A program made the translations under genes and the position numbers. A stretch of 15,850 bases of DNA from the NCBI GenBank assembly GCA_035298385.1, contig DATGYC010000271.1, positions 1 to 15,850 of the forward strand, read 5' to 3'. The stretch is from DATGYC01 sp035298385. Lineage in GTDB: Bacteria; Bacillota; Sulfobacillia; Symbiobacteriales; Symbiobacteriaceae. Of the stretch, positions 1 through 6,789 are shown piece by piece; within the stretch, counting starts at the first letter, position 1; each line of letters begins with the position of its first letter. Below the pieces are notes generated by a model, which saw nothing but the letters and a program-made list of their open reading frames with translations, searched no databases and was not told the DNA's origin.

Positions 1-259
1 TACGGCGGAGTACGGGGATTACGTCTCGGGGCCGCGGGTGATCGACCCGTCGGTGAAGGATCGGATGAAGGATGTGTTGGCGGATATCCAGTCGGGACGG
101 TTTGCGAAGGAGTGGATCTTGGAGAATCAGACCGGTCGGCCTCAGTTCGGTGCGATGCGGCGACGTGGGGCAGAGCATCAGATCGAGGTTGTTGGTCGTG
201 GGTTGCGCGAGATGATGTCGTGGTTGCCTAAGGCGGTTGGCACTTCGGGTAACGAGTAG
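1..259 (+). CDS. ilvC: Ketol-acid reductoisomerase, C-terminal part (5' end outside window)
   Basis: This is the last 85 or so residues of ketol-acid reductoisomerase. The enzyme isomerises and reduces acetolactate or acetohydroxybutyrate with NADPH, the second common step of valine, leucine and isoleucine synthesis. The reading frame is open from base 2. It begins TAEYGDYVSGPRVI, the conserved stretch of the C-terminal helical domain that helps form the active site, and continues through KEWILENQTGRPQF and a final LREMMSWL, both typical IlvC endings. It stops with TAG at 257-259. The neighbouring leuA-like, ilvD and ilvB genes fit a branched-chain amino-acid cluster. The Rossmann domain lies upstream of the window. 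Confidence 0.95.
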   Translation, partial: TAEYGDYVSGPRVIDPSVKDRMKDVLADIQSGRFAKEWILENQTGRPQFGAMRRRGAEHQIEVVGRGLREMMSWLPKAVGTSGNE

Positions 260-274
260 CTGGTTAGTAGGCCC

Positions 275-420
275 CTGCTAGCGCCGCCGACGCTCTCCGG
301 TTGGATACCCCGCTCCCTCCCGCAGGTCTAGGCCTGCAAGTTGAGCGTGCACGATGACCTGAAGGTCGGTCGGAGGTGTCCACCCTGCGGCGTCGGCGGC
401 GGGAACTGGGACAATAGCAG
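275..420 (+). promoter_or_regulatory. Candidate structured RNA leader between ilvC and the leuA-like gene
   Basis: Nested inverted repeats lie in the ilvC-leuA gap. CTGCTA (275-280) pairs with TAGCAG (415-420). CGCCGCCGACGC (282-293) pairs perfectly with GCGTCGGCGGCG (390-401). GGT plus GGATACC (299-301, 303-309) pairs with GGTGTCCACC (375-384), with one bulged T and one G-U pair. Two local hairpins sit inside: GCAGG/CCTGC (322-326/333-337) and GACC-TGAA-GGTC (356-367). Together they form one long interrupted stem of about 145 nt, as expected of a regulatory leader. Its position suggests control of leuA-ilvD-ilvB. I could not match it to a known riboswitch. The canonical T-box core is absent, so the ligand and mechanism are unknown. 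The stems are read from sequence; the function is inferred. Confidence 0.5.
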
Positions 421-499
421 AGTCTGGTAGCGCCACCCACCCCCCATATAAAAGTTAGCGTTTGTGAGTGGGGTAGTGCCCTGTGAGGCTTAGTTGTTA

Positions 500-567
500 G
501 GGGCCCGCTCGTCTAGCCGTCCCGACTGCCCCATTTAGTCCGGGTGTTCAGGCCAGCCGGGCCGGAC
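500..567 (+). promoter_or_regulatory. Two weaker hairpins in the distal leuA leader
   Basis: GGGGC (500-504) can pair with GCCCC (528-532), followed by ATTTAG. GTCCGG (538-543) can pair with CCGGAC (562-567). Neither is followed by a convincing T-run, so they are poor intrinsic terminators. They may belong to the same leader as the 275-420 element. From 568 to the leuA ribosome binding site (AGGTGA, 655-660) I see only G/C-rich sequence with several GACCCGA repeats and no gene. Confidence 0.2.
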
Positions 568-666
568 ACAGCCCACCACGCGCAGGGTGACCCGAGCGAC
601 CAGCGCCGGGGCCGACCTGACCCGACAAAGGACCCGACTACAACCACCAGAGGCAGGTGACGGTAG

Positions 667-1650
667 ATGGCAAGGCGAGTTACGGTGTTCGATACCACGC
701 TCCGAGACGGCGAGCAGTCCCCTGGTTTTGGTCTCACAGCCGAGCAGAAGCTGGAGGTGGTTCGTCAGCTTGCCCGCCTAGGGGTGGACGTCATCGAGGC
801 TGGTTACCCCGGCGGCTCCCCTAGTCACCTTGCTGCCGTCAAGCGGATCGCCGAGACGATCGAGGGCCCCCAGATCGCGGCCCTGGCTCGAGCCAATCGG
901 GCCGAGATCGATGCCGTCTACGCCGCCCTCGGGGGCGCCAAGCGCCAGGGGCGCATCCACATCGTCCTCGGCACCTCACCCATCCAGATGGCGCAGGATC
1001 AGAAGAGACCGCACGAGGTCGTCACGATGGCCCGTGAGGCGATCGCCTACGCCAGGTCCCTTGGGCTACAGGTCCAGTTCTCCGCCAAGGACGCCACCCG
1101 CTCTGAGCCTTCCTTCCTAACCCAGATCTTCACCGTTGCCGTCCGGGCTGGCGCTACGATCCTCAACGTCCCTGACACCCTCGGCTACGCCACGGCGAAG
1201 GAGTACCATGACCTGATGCACCACCTGATCGAGCATGTCGACGCTCCTGAGGGGCTCGTCACCTTCTCCGCCCACTGCCACAACGACCTCGGACAGGCCG
1301 TCGGCAACACCCTGGCCGGCCTCGAGGCGGGCGCCCTACAGTTCGAGTCGACCATCAACGGCATCGGCGAGCGGGCCGGCAACGCCGCCCTCGAAGAGGT
1401 CGTGATGGCGCTCGAGACCCGTAAGGACCGCTGGCAGATCGAGACCGGCATCAAGACGCAGGAGCTCTACCGGACCTCCCGCCTGGTGCAGTCCCTTACG
1501 GGCCTCGCCGTCCAGCCCAACAAGGCGGTTGTCGGCGCAAACATCCTCGCGCGCGAGTCTGGCATCAACCTGGACCACGACGAAACCTACGACGATATGT
1601 TGTCTGCGGAGCCAGCGCCTAACTGGCAGATGCGGGCCTGGGGGGATTAG
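667..1650 (+). CDS. leuA: Short 2-isopropylmalate synthase-like protein lacking the regulatory domain
   Basis: The 327-residue product belongs to the DRE-TIM metallolyase family. It shows FDTTLRDGEQSPG near the N-terminus (catalytic Arg, metal-binding Asp), NVPDTLGYAT, the metal-binding HCHND and the NGIGERAGNAALEE signature of 2-isopropylmalate synthases. Those enzymes join acetyl-CoA to 2-oxoisovalerate in leucine synthesis. Usual LeuA proteins have about 500 residues with a C-terminal leucine-binding domain; here the protein ends about 30 residues past the barrel. The segment normally reading roughly AHESGIHQDG reads ARESGINLDH, so two conserved His are gone. The start follows AGGTGA with 6 nt spacing. 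The stop is 4 nt before ilvD, so the two are probably cotranscribed. It could be a leucine-insensitive synthase, a related Claisen-type enzyme, or a degraded paralogue. Family assignment is sure; exact activity is not. Confidence 0.8.
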   Translation: MARRVTVFDTTLRDGEQSPGFGLTAEQKLEVVRQLARLGVDVIEAGYPGGSPSHLAAVKRIAETIEGPQIAALARANRAEIDAVYAALGGAKRQGRIHIVLGTSPIQMAQDQKRPHEVVTMAREAIAYARSLGLQVQFSAKDATRSEPSFLTQIFTVAVRAGATILNVPDTLGYATAKEYHDLMHHLIEHVDAPEGLVTFSAHCHNDLGQAVGNTLAGLEAGALQFESTINGIGERAGNAALEEVVMALETRKDRWQIETGIKTQELYRTSRLVQSLTGLAVQPNKAVVGANILARESGINLDHDETYDDMLSAEPAPNWQMRAWGD

Positions 1651-1654
1651 TACC

Positions 1655-3346
1655 ATGTCGCGTCCTATGCGTTCTGATACGATCAAGAAGGGGCCCGAAC
1701 GGGCCCCGCACCGCTCCCTGCTTCGTGCAACCGGCGTCACCACGGAGGACTTCGGCAAGCCGTTCATCGGCATCGCCAACTCCTACATCGATATCGTTCC
1801 GGGGCATGTCCACCTGAAGGAGTTCGGCGACCTCGTCAAGCAGGCCGTCCGCGAGGCCGGTGGCGTTCCCTTCCTCTTTAATACGATCGGTGTCGACGAC
1901 GGCATCGCCATGGGCCACATCGGCATGCGCTACTCGCTCCCCTCCCGGGAGTTGATCGCAGACGCCGTCGAGACCGTGATCGAGGCGCACCAGCTCGATG
2001 CGATGATCTGCATCCCCAACTGCGACAAGATCACCCCCGGCATGCTGATGGCCGCGGTCCGGATCGACGTTCCGACGATCTTCGTCTCCGGTGGCCCGAT
2101 GGCGGCCGGTCAGACGAAGGACGGCAAGCGGGCGGACCTGATCTCCGTCTTCGAGGGCGTGGGCGCCCACGCCCAAGGCATCATGAGCGACGAGGACCTG
2201 CAGGACCTCGAGGAGAACGCCTGCCCAACCTGTGGCTCCTGCTCCGGCATGTTCACCGCCAACTCGATGAACTGCCTCTGCGAGGCGCTTGGGCTCGCCC
2301 TTCCCGGCAACGGCACCGCACTGGCCACGTCCGCCGAGCGTGAGGAGTTGGCAAAGGCAGCCGCCAAGCGGATCGTCGAGATGGCGCTGAACCACGGCCC
2401 GAAGCCCCGCGAGATCGTCACGCTGGCGGCGCTCGACAACGCCTTCGCCCTCGATATCGCCATGGGCGGCTCGACCAACACCGTCCTGCACACCCTGGCG
2501 ATCGCCAACGAGGCGGGGGTGGAGTACCCGATCGAGCGCCTCAACGCCCTCTCGGCGAAGGTCCCGTACATCTGCAAGGTCTCGCCTGCCGCCCCGGATG
2601 TCCATATCCAGGACGTTCACGATGCAGGCGGCGTCATGGCGATCCTCCGGGAGTTGGCCCAGAAGCCCGGCACGCTGAATCCCGCTGCGCTGACGGCGAC
2701 GGGCAAGACCCTCGGCGAACTCTGGGCGAAGGCCGAGAACCGGAACCGGCAGGTGATTCGTACGGTCCACAACCCCTTCACTGAGACCGGCGGCTTGGCG
2801 GCCCTCTTCGGCAATATCGCGCCCGATGGGGCGATCCTCAAGACCGGTGCCGTCGATCCCAGCGTGGCCCTCTTCCGGGGCAAGGCGATCTGCTTTGACT
2901 CCCAGGAGGCGGCGCTGCAAGGGATCTTCGGCGACAAGGTGCAGGCGGGCCACGTCGTCGTGATCCGCTACGAGGGCCCGAAGGGCGGCCCCGGCATGCC
3001 GGAGATGCTGGCGCCCACATCAGCCATTGTCGGGATGGGCCTGGGCAAGGAGGTCGCCCTGATCACGGACGGCCGCTTCTCCGGTGGCACCCGCGGGATC
3101 TGCCTCGGCCATATCTCGCCGGAAGCGGCTGAGGGTGGCCCAATCGGCCTGATCAAGGATGGGGATGAGATCGAGATCGATATCCCCGGGCGTGGGATTC
3201 GGCTGCTGGTCCCCGATGAGGAACTGGCTCAGCGTGCGCTCTCCTGGGTCAAGCCCCCGATCAAGATCCGCTCTGGCTGGCTTGGGCGCTACGCCCGCAT
3301 GGTCACCTCTGCCAACACCGGAGCGATCCTGAAGATACCGGAGTAA
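1655..3346 (+). CDS. ilvD: Dihydroxy-acid dehydratase
   Basis: The 563-residue protein dehydrates 2,3-dihydroxy-isovalerate or -methylvalerate to the 2-oxo acids, the third common step of branched-chain synthesis. It has normal family length and the motifs NCDKITPGM (Cys123 and metal-binding Asp124), CPTCGSCSGMFTANSMN (Cys190, 193, 196), GNGT, GGSTNTVLH and GPKGGPGMPEML, plus DGRFSGGTRG near the C-terminus. Position 50 is Gly (VPGHVHL) where [2Fe-2S] dehydratases carry a third cluster Cys; this resembles the E. coli-type, oxygen-sensitive [4Fe-4S] class (inference). The start is ATG at 1655, 8 nt after GGGGGGA (1641-1646), although the frame is open further upstream inside leuA. The 4-nt gap to leuA indicates one transcript. 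Confidence 0.96.
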   Translation: MSRPMRSDTIKKGPERAPHRSLLRATGVTTEDFGKPFIGIANSYIDIVPGHVHLKEFGDLVKQAVREAGGVPFLFNTIGVDDGIAMGHIGMRYSLPSRELIADAVETVIEAHQLDAMICIPNCDKITPGMLMAAVRIDVPTIFVSGGPMAAGQTKDGKRADLISVFEGVGAHAQGIMSDEDLQDLEENACPTCGSCSGMFTANSMNCLCEALGLALPGNGTALATSAEREELAKAAAKRIVEMALNHGPKPREIVTLAALDNAFALDIAMGGSTNTVLHTLAIANEAGVEYPIERLNALSAKVPYICKVSPAAPDVHIQDVHDAGGVMAILRELAQKPGTLNPAALTATGKTLGELWAKAENRNRQVIRTVHNPFTETGGLAALFGNIAPDGAILKTGAVDPSVALFRGKAICFDSQEAALQGIFGDKVQAGHVVVIRYEGPKGGPGMPEMLAPTSAIVGMGLGKEVALITDGRFSGGTRGICLGHISPEAAEGGPIGLIKDGDEIEIDIPGRGIRLLVPDEELAQRALSWVKPPIKIRSGWLGRYARMVTSANTGAILKIPE

Positions 3347-3356
3347 CGATTTGTAC

Positions 3357-3400
3357 CCTCCTTCGTTGTCACTAAGCCGCCCAACACTGGACAAAGGAGG
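3357..3400 (+). promoter_or_regulatory. Hairpin that buries the ilvB ribosome binding site
   Basis: CCTCCT (3357-3362) can pair with the ilvB Shine-Dalgarno core AGGAGG (3395-3400). TTGTC (3366-3370) can pair with GACAA (3390-3394). This gives an 11-bp stem with a 3-nt bulge on the 5' side and a 19-nt loop. The ilvB start codon is 9 nt downstream. There is no T-run, so it is not a terminator. It may hold ilvB translation down until the stem is opened. The pairing is seen in the sequence; the regulatory effect is inferred. Confidence 0.45.
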
Positions 3401-3409
3401 CGACCCGAC

Positions 3410-5113
3410 ATGGAGATGAAAGCTGCTGCCGCCCTGCTTACGTGCCTAGAGGCGGAGGGCGTCACTACCATCTTCGGCTACCCCGGCGGGGCCAGCCTCT
3501 ACATCTATGATGCGCTCTATGAAAGCCCCCTGAGGCACATCCTCGTTCGGCACGAGCAGGGCGCCATCCACGCCGCCCAGGGCTATGCCCGAGCCACCGG
3601 CAGGGTCGGCGTCGTTCTTGCCACCTCCGGACCTGGCGCCACCAACCTGGTCACCGGCCTCTGCGACGCCATGATGGATTCAACCCCCCTGGTGGCGATC
3701 ACCGGGCAGGTGCCCCGGCCCCTGATCGGGCGGGACGCCTTCCAGGAGGCGGATATCACCGGGATCACCATGGCCGTGACCAAGCATAACTACGTGGTCC
3801 ACGACCCCGCCGATCTGCCCCGTATTATAAAGGAAGCGTTCCATCTCGCGCGCACGGGGCGCCCCGGTCCCGTCCTCGTCGATATCCCAAAGGACGTCTC
3901 CAACGCCCTCATCGATTACCAGGAGCCCGGTCCCGTCTCCCTACGGGGCTACCGCCCCCAGACCGAACCGGCCTTCGAGCAGATCGAGGCTGCAGCCGCC
4001 CAGATTCGGCAGGCCAAACAGCCGGTGATCATCTGCGGCGGTGGCGTCATCCACTCGGACGGCGCCCCAGCCTTCCGCCGCTTTGCGGCGCGGGTGGGCG
4101 CCCCCGTCGTCTCGACCCTGATGGGTCTCGGCGGTTTCCCGGCTGATCATCCGAACGCCCTTGGCCTTCTTGGCATGCACGGCACCTTTGCGGCCAACCG
4201 GGCCGTCTATCACTGTGACCTCCTGATCGCCGTCGGCATGCGCTTCGACGATCGGGTGACCGGCCTGACCGCCCGCTTCGCCCCGAAGGCGAAGGTGATC
4301 CACATTGATATCGACCCGGCAGAGATCTCGAAGAATCTGACGGCGCACTTCCCGATCATCGGTGACTGCAAGGCCGTCCTCGCTGCTCTGGGTGAGCAGT
4401 TGGCGGGCTGGCAGGGGCAGTATGGGGAGTGGCTGACGCAGGTGCAGCAGTGGCACGCGCAGCACCCGCTCTGGGGGCTGCGCCCCGGTGAGGTCGTCCT
4501 GGACGACCCGAACGGCTCGCCCAAGCCGCAGCAGGTCCTGCAGGCGGTACAGCGCCACTTCGGCACCGAGGCGATCATCGCCACGGATGTGGGCCAGCAT
4601 CAGATGTGGGCCGCCCACTACCTGGAGCGCACCGAGCCCCGCACCTGGGTCTCCTCCTGTGGCTTAGGCACAATGGGCTACGGTCTCCCCGCGGCGATGG
4701 GCGCCAAGGTGGCCTGCCCGGCGAAGGAGGTCGTCTGCATCACCGGCGACGGGTCGGTCCAGATGTGCATCCAGGAGTTGGGCACGATCGTGGCGGAGCG
4801 GATCCCGGTCAAGATCATCCTGCTCAATAACGGCTATCTGGGGATGGTCCGGCAGTGGCAGGAGATCTTCTACGATGGCCGTTACAAGGAGGTCGACCTG
4901 CGCCCCGGTATGCCGGACTTCGTCAAGCTGGCCGAGGCCTACGGGATCCGCGGCATCCGAGTCGACCGGTTGGGCGACCTCGAGGCAGCGATCGCAGAGG
5001 CGCGGGCCTACGACGGCCCGATCTTCCTCGATTGCCGGGTAGAGGCGGCGGAGAACGTCTACCCGATCGTGCCGCCGGGCGGAGCGAATGCCGAAGCGTT
5101 ACTAAAAGTCTAA
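3410..5113 (+). CDS. ilvB: Acetolactate synthase, large catalytic subunit
   Basis: The 567-residue thiamine-diphosphate enzyme condenses pyruvate with a second pyruvate or 2-oxobutyrate, the first common step of branched-chain synthesis. The N-terminal pyrimidine-binding domain holds IFGYPGG and RHEQGA with the catalytic Glu49, then ATSGPGATN. The central FAD/transhydrogenase-like domain includes GMRFDDRVTG. The C-terminal diphosphate-binding domain carries GDGS (446-449) through LLNN (471-474) and NGYLGMVRQWQ. Length is normal. The very strong ribosome binding site AAAGGAGG ends 9 nt before the ATG and lies in one arm of a hairpin. No ilvN small subunit follows, which is unusual; it may lie upstream of ilvC, outside the window, or elsewhere. 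The MRQWQ segment favours a biosynthetic rather than catabolic enzyme. Confidence 0.94.
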   Translation: MEMKAAAALLTCLEAEGVTTIFGYPGGASLYIYDALYESPLRHILVRHEQGAIHAAQGYARATGRVGVVLATSGPGATNLVTGLCDAMMDSTPLVAITGQVPRPLIGRDAFQEADITGITMAVTKHNYVVHDPADLPRIIKEAFHLARTGRPGPVLVDIPKDVSNALIDYQEPGPVSLRGYRPQTEPAFEQIEAAAAQIRQAKQPVIICGGGVIHSDGAPAFRRFAARVGAPVVSTLMGLGGFPADHPNALGLLGMHGTFAANRAVYHCDLLIAVGMRFDDRVTGLTARFAPKAKVIHIDIDPAEISKNLTAHFPIIGDCKAVLAALGEQLAGWQGQYGEWLTQVQQWHAQHPLWGLRPGEVVLDDPNGSPKPQQVLQAVQRHFGTEAIIATDVGQHQMWAAHYLERTEPRTWVSSCGLGTMGYGLPAAMGAKVACPAKEVVCITGDGSVQMCIQELGTIVAERIPVKIILLNNGYLGMVRQWQEIFYDGRYKEVDLRPGMPDFVKLAEAYGIRGIRVDRLGDLEAAIAEARAYDGPIFLDCRVEAAENVYPIVPPGGANAEALLKV

Positions 5114-5131
5114 ACCGTTCGTCATATATAA

Positions 5132-5215
5132 GGCGCCCGACCTGTGAAAGGTCACATTGAGTTCCCGCGGACGGAGCGATCTTCGCACCGCAGGGAACTC
5201 GAGGTGAAGGGCGTC
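5132..5215 (+). promoter_or_regulatory. Candidate three-way-junction RNA leader of the hydrolase gene
   Basis: GGCGCCC (5132-5138) pairs with GGGCGTC (5209-5215), with one G-U. It encloses hairpin GACCT/AGGTC (5139-5143/5149-5153) and a long hairpin of GAGTTCCC plus GCGG (5159-5170) with CCGC, a bulged A, and GGGAACTC (5188-5200), capped by GCGA/TCGC. The Shine-Dalgarno GGGGAGG (5225-5231) follows 9 nt later. A TATATA at 5125-5130 could be a -10, but no good -35 is visible. I do not recognise a known riboswitch class. The short unpaired strands ACATT and GAGGTGAA would form the junction. Structure is seen; function is inferred. Confidence 0.45.
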
Positions 5216-5238
5216 TCTATCTATGGGGAGGCGCTAGG

Positions 5239-6129
5239 ATGTCTAACTTCTCGTCGTTCCAGCAACTGGCCGATGGTATCTGGGCTGCCCTTGCTGGCGT
5301 AAACGCCGGCATCATCGATCTGGGGGATCAGACGCTGATCTTCGACACCACCTCCCTACCCGTCTCTGCCTACGAGTTAAAGACGAAGGCCGAGGAGCTG
5401 ACCGGGCGCCCGGCCACCTTCGTCATCAACAGTCATGTTCACCCGGACCACATCCAGGGCAATATCGCCTTTGCTGACCATGCCACGATCGTCTCCTCCA
5501 GCATCACCCGCCAGGCGATTGCCGAGCGGGGCGCCACGAGCTTGGAAGCGATGAAGGGCGATATCAGGGCCGGGGAGGAGTCGGTCCGGCAGCGACTGGC
5601 CGCGACGACCGATGAGGCCGAGCGGACCAGGCTCCAGGGGGTCCTCAAGGAGTACGACGAGTTCTTCGCGGCCTACCCCACTCCCGCAGACCTGCGCCTG
5701 CCGACCCTGACCTTCGAGCGACAGATGACCTTCCACGGCTCCAAGCGTACGGCGCACCTGATGACCTTTGGCGGCGCCCACTCCCCGTGTGACGCCGTCC
5801 TCTGGCTGCCGGCGGAGGGGATCCTCTTCGTGGGCGACCTGGTCATCCCCGGCGACAACCTGATCGTGACGCTGGGGCAGCCAGCGAACTGGTTGCCGAT
5901 CCTGGACAAGCTGGAGGCGCTGGGCGCCAAGAGGCTCGTTTCTGGGCACGGCAAGCCGGTGGATGCCGCCGAGGGTTACGCCTGGGCCCGTCAGTACCTG
6001 ACAGATCTCTTCAAGCGGGCGGAGGAGGTCGCGGCCAGCGGCGAGCCGGTCGAGTCGATCCGTGTACCGGAGGGCCTGTATCCGTACTGGTACCGGAAGA
6101 ACATCCAGTCCTTGATTGAGAAGAGGTAG
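5239..6129 (+). CDS. Metallo-beta-lactamase-fold hydrolase
   Basis: The 296-residue protein has the MBL-fold metal-binding set: HVHPDH (66-71), His181 in GGAHSPCD, Asp200 in FVGD, and His237 in SGHGKP. That is enough for a binuclear zinc (or iron) site. The substrate is not evident; families with this layout include lactonases, glyoxalase II-like thioesterases and general hydrolases. An insert of about 80 residues (roughly 85-165, rich in charged helix) sits between the first motif and His181. There is no signal peptide, so it is probably cytoplasmic. The start has GGGGAGG 7 nt upstream. It lies 125 nt after ilvB behind its own structured leader, so it may be separately controlled, and it ends 10 nt before a strong terminator. 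No link to branched-chain synthesis can be shown. Confidence 0.9.
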   Translation: MSNFSSFQQLADGIWAALAGVNAGIIDLGDQTLIFDTTSLPVSAYELKTKAEELTGRPATFVINSHVHPDHIQGNIAFADHATIVSSSITRQAIAERGATSLEAMKGDIRAGEESVRQRLAATTDEAERTRLQGVLKEYDEFFAAYPTPADLRLPTLTFERQMTFHGSKRTAHLMTFGGAHSPCDAVLWLPAEGILFVGDLVIPGDNLIVTLGQPANWLPILDKLEALGAKRLVSGHGKPVDAAEGYAWARQYLTDLFKRAEEVAASGEPVESIRVPEGLYPYWYRKNIQSLIEKR

Positions 6130-6139
6130 TCAAAGCAAA

Positions 6140-6175
6140 GGCGCCCCCATCGGCTGATGGGGGCGCCCCGTTCTT
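6140..6175. terminator. Bidirectional rho-independent terminator
   Basis: A perfect 11-bp stem, GGCGCCCCCAT (6140-6150) with ATGGGGGCGCC (6157-6167), has a 6-nt loop and is followed by TTCTTT on the + strand. Read on the - strand, it is followed by TTTGCTTTG. It separates the hydrolase gene from the convergent small membrane-protein gene and can serve both. Confidence 0.9.
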
Positions 6176-6186
6176 TCGACCAGCGA

Positions 6187-6570
6187 CTACCGTGCGACGT
6201 AGATCATGTACGAATCACCCGCGGGCCCCTGCACCGGTCCCGCCGAGACGTACGATGACGAGTACTGGTCCCAGAAGGCGGCCAGCGAGATCCCGACGGC
6301 GCCCTTGTAGCTTGCGGCAACGATTTCGCAGGTGCGTTCGCGCATCCCGGGCGCCACCTTGGCCACGTAGACCGGTGGATCGACCGTGATGGCGGACAGT
6401 TCATCACTCAGCTTTGCATCGACCCCATCAAGCTGGATCCGGAGCGAGACGGTCTGCAGAACGCTGGCTTGCCAGGGGCTCGGTCGACGGCGGTACTGGC
6501 GGATCCCGTAGAGGGCAGCGAGGGCGATGAGCAGACCAATGGCTACGGCGATGAGTCGCTTGCGCTTCAT
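6187..6570 (-). CDS. Small single-pass membrane or secreted protein of unknown function
   Basis: The 127-residue product starts MKRKRLIAVAIGLLIALAAL, a positively charged N-terminus followed by one hydrophobic segment (about 5-21). The remaining 100 or so residues (RRRPSPWQ, then a soluble domain) would face outward. It could also be an uncleaved signal anchor, since no clear lipobox is seen. The soluble part has a single Cys (in RERTCEIVAA) and ends in SYMIYVAR. I do not recognise the family. The start is well supported by AAGGAGA about 8 nt upstream of the ATG. It is transcribed alone, toward the shared terminator at 6140-6175, and away from the ECF sigma operon. Confidence 0.75.
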   Translation of the reverse strand: MKRKRLIAVAIGLLIALAALYGIRQYRRRPSPWQASVLQTVSLRIQLDGVDAKLSDELSAITVDPPVYVAKVAPGMRERTCEIVAASYKGAVGISLAAFWDQYSSSYVSAGPVQGPAGDSYMIYVAR

Positions 6571-6673
6571 GAACGAGTCTCCTTAGCGAAACTGGACTAC
6601 GACTTGTCTAACTCATCTTCCGCCGAATGGTTACGCCTACTGGGGCTATCACATTATTTATTTATGCGGAGGA

Positions 6674-6708
6674 AGGTGGAGCATTGCTCCACCTCATATT
6701 CTTTCTTT
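6674..6708 (+). terminator. Rho-independent terminator upstream of the ECF operon
   Basis: AGGTGGAG (6674-6681) pairs perfectly with CTCCACCT (6687-6694) around a 5-nt loop, followed by the T-rich tract TATTCTTTCTTT. No + strand gene ends just before it, so it probably blocks read-through into the sigma operon. It could also be the 3' end of a short unannotated transcript from the A/T-rich stretch at 6600-6670. Confidence 0.65.
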
Positions 6709-6715
6709 GAGGGAT

Positions 6716-6740
6716 GAACGTTTTCCCGTGCTACTTCGTA
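6716..6740 (+). promoter_or_regulatory. ECF-type promoter of the sigma/ABC operon
   Basis: GAAC (6716-6719), within GAACGTTTTCCC, resembles the GGAAC-type -35 of ECF sigma promoters. CGTA (6737-6740) lies after a 17-nt spacer, matching the CGT-type -10. The same 12 bases, same spacing and a related -10 (TGTC) occur upstream of the second ECF sigma gene at 14203-14228 on the - strand. Autoregulation by the downstream sigma factor is typical of the family, but which sigma uses this site is inferred. Confidence 0.6.
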
Positions 6741-6789
6741 GTACATATGAAGATCTTCACTAGCACCGACCCACAGGGAGGGATCCCCC

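Noticed and set aside
260..666. T-box riboswitch upstream of leuA
   Set aside because: A GAA-CTG and a TGGT occur near the expected places, but the conserved GGGTGGNACCGCG core and a matching terminator/antiterminator pair are missing. I list only an unassigned structured leader.
1529..1654. Longer ilvD start at 1529
   Set aside because: The extra 42 codons lie inside the leuA-like gene in another frame, look non-coding, and the ATG at 1655 has a good ribosome binding site and matches family N-termini.
1560..1660. Frameshift as the cause of the short leuA-like protein
   Set aside because: No other frame near the end continues with a LeuA regulatory domain. The next coding sequence is ilvD, starting 4 nt later, so there is no room for lost sequence here.
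1619..2953. Long open frame on the - strand inside ilvD
   Set aside because: It mirrors the codon bias of ilvD, resembles no protein family and has no ribosome binding site. It is a shadow of G/C-rich coding DNA.
6469..6717. Open frame on the + strand across the small membrane-protein gene
   Set aside because: It is antisense to a better-supported gene, has no ribosome binding site, and runs through a terminator hairpin.
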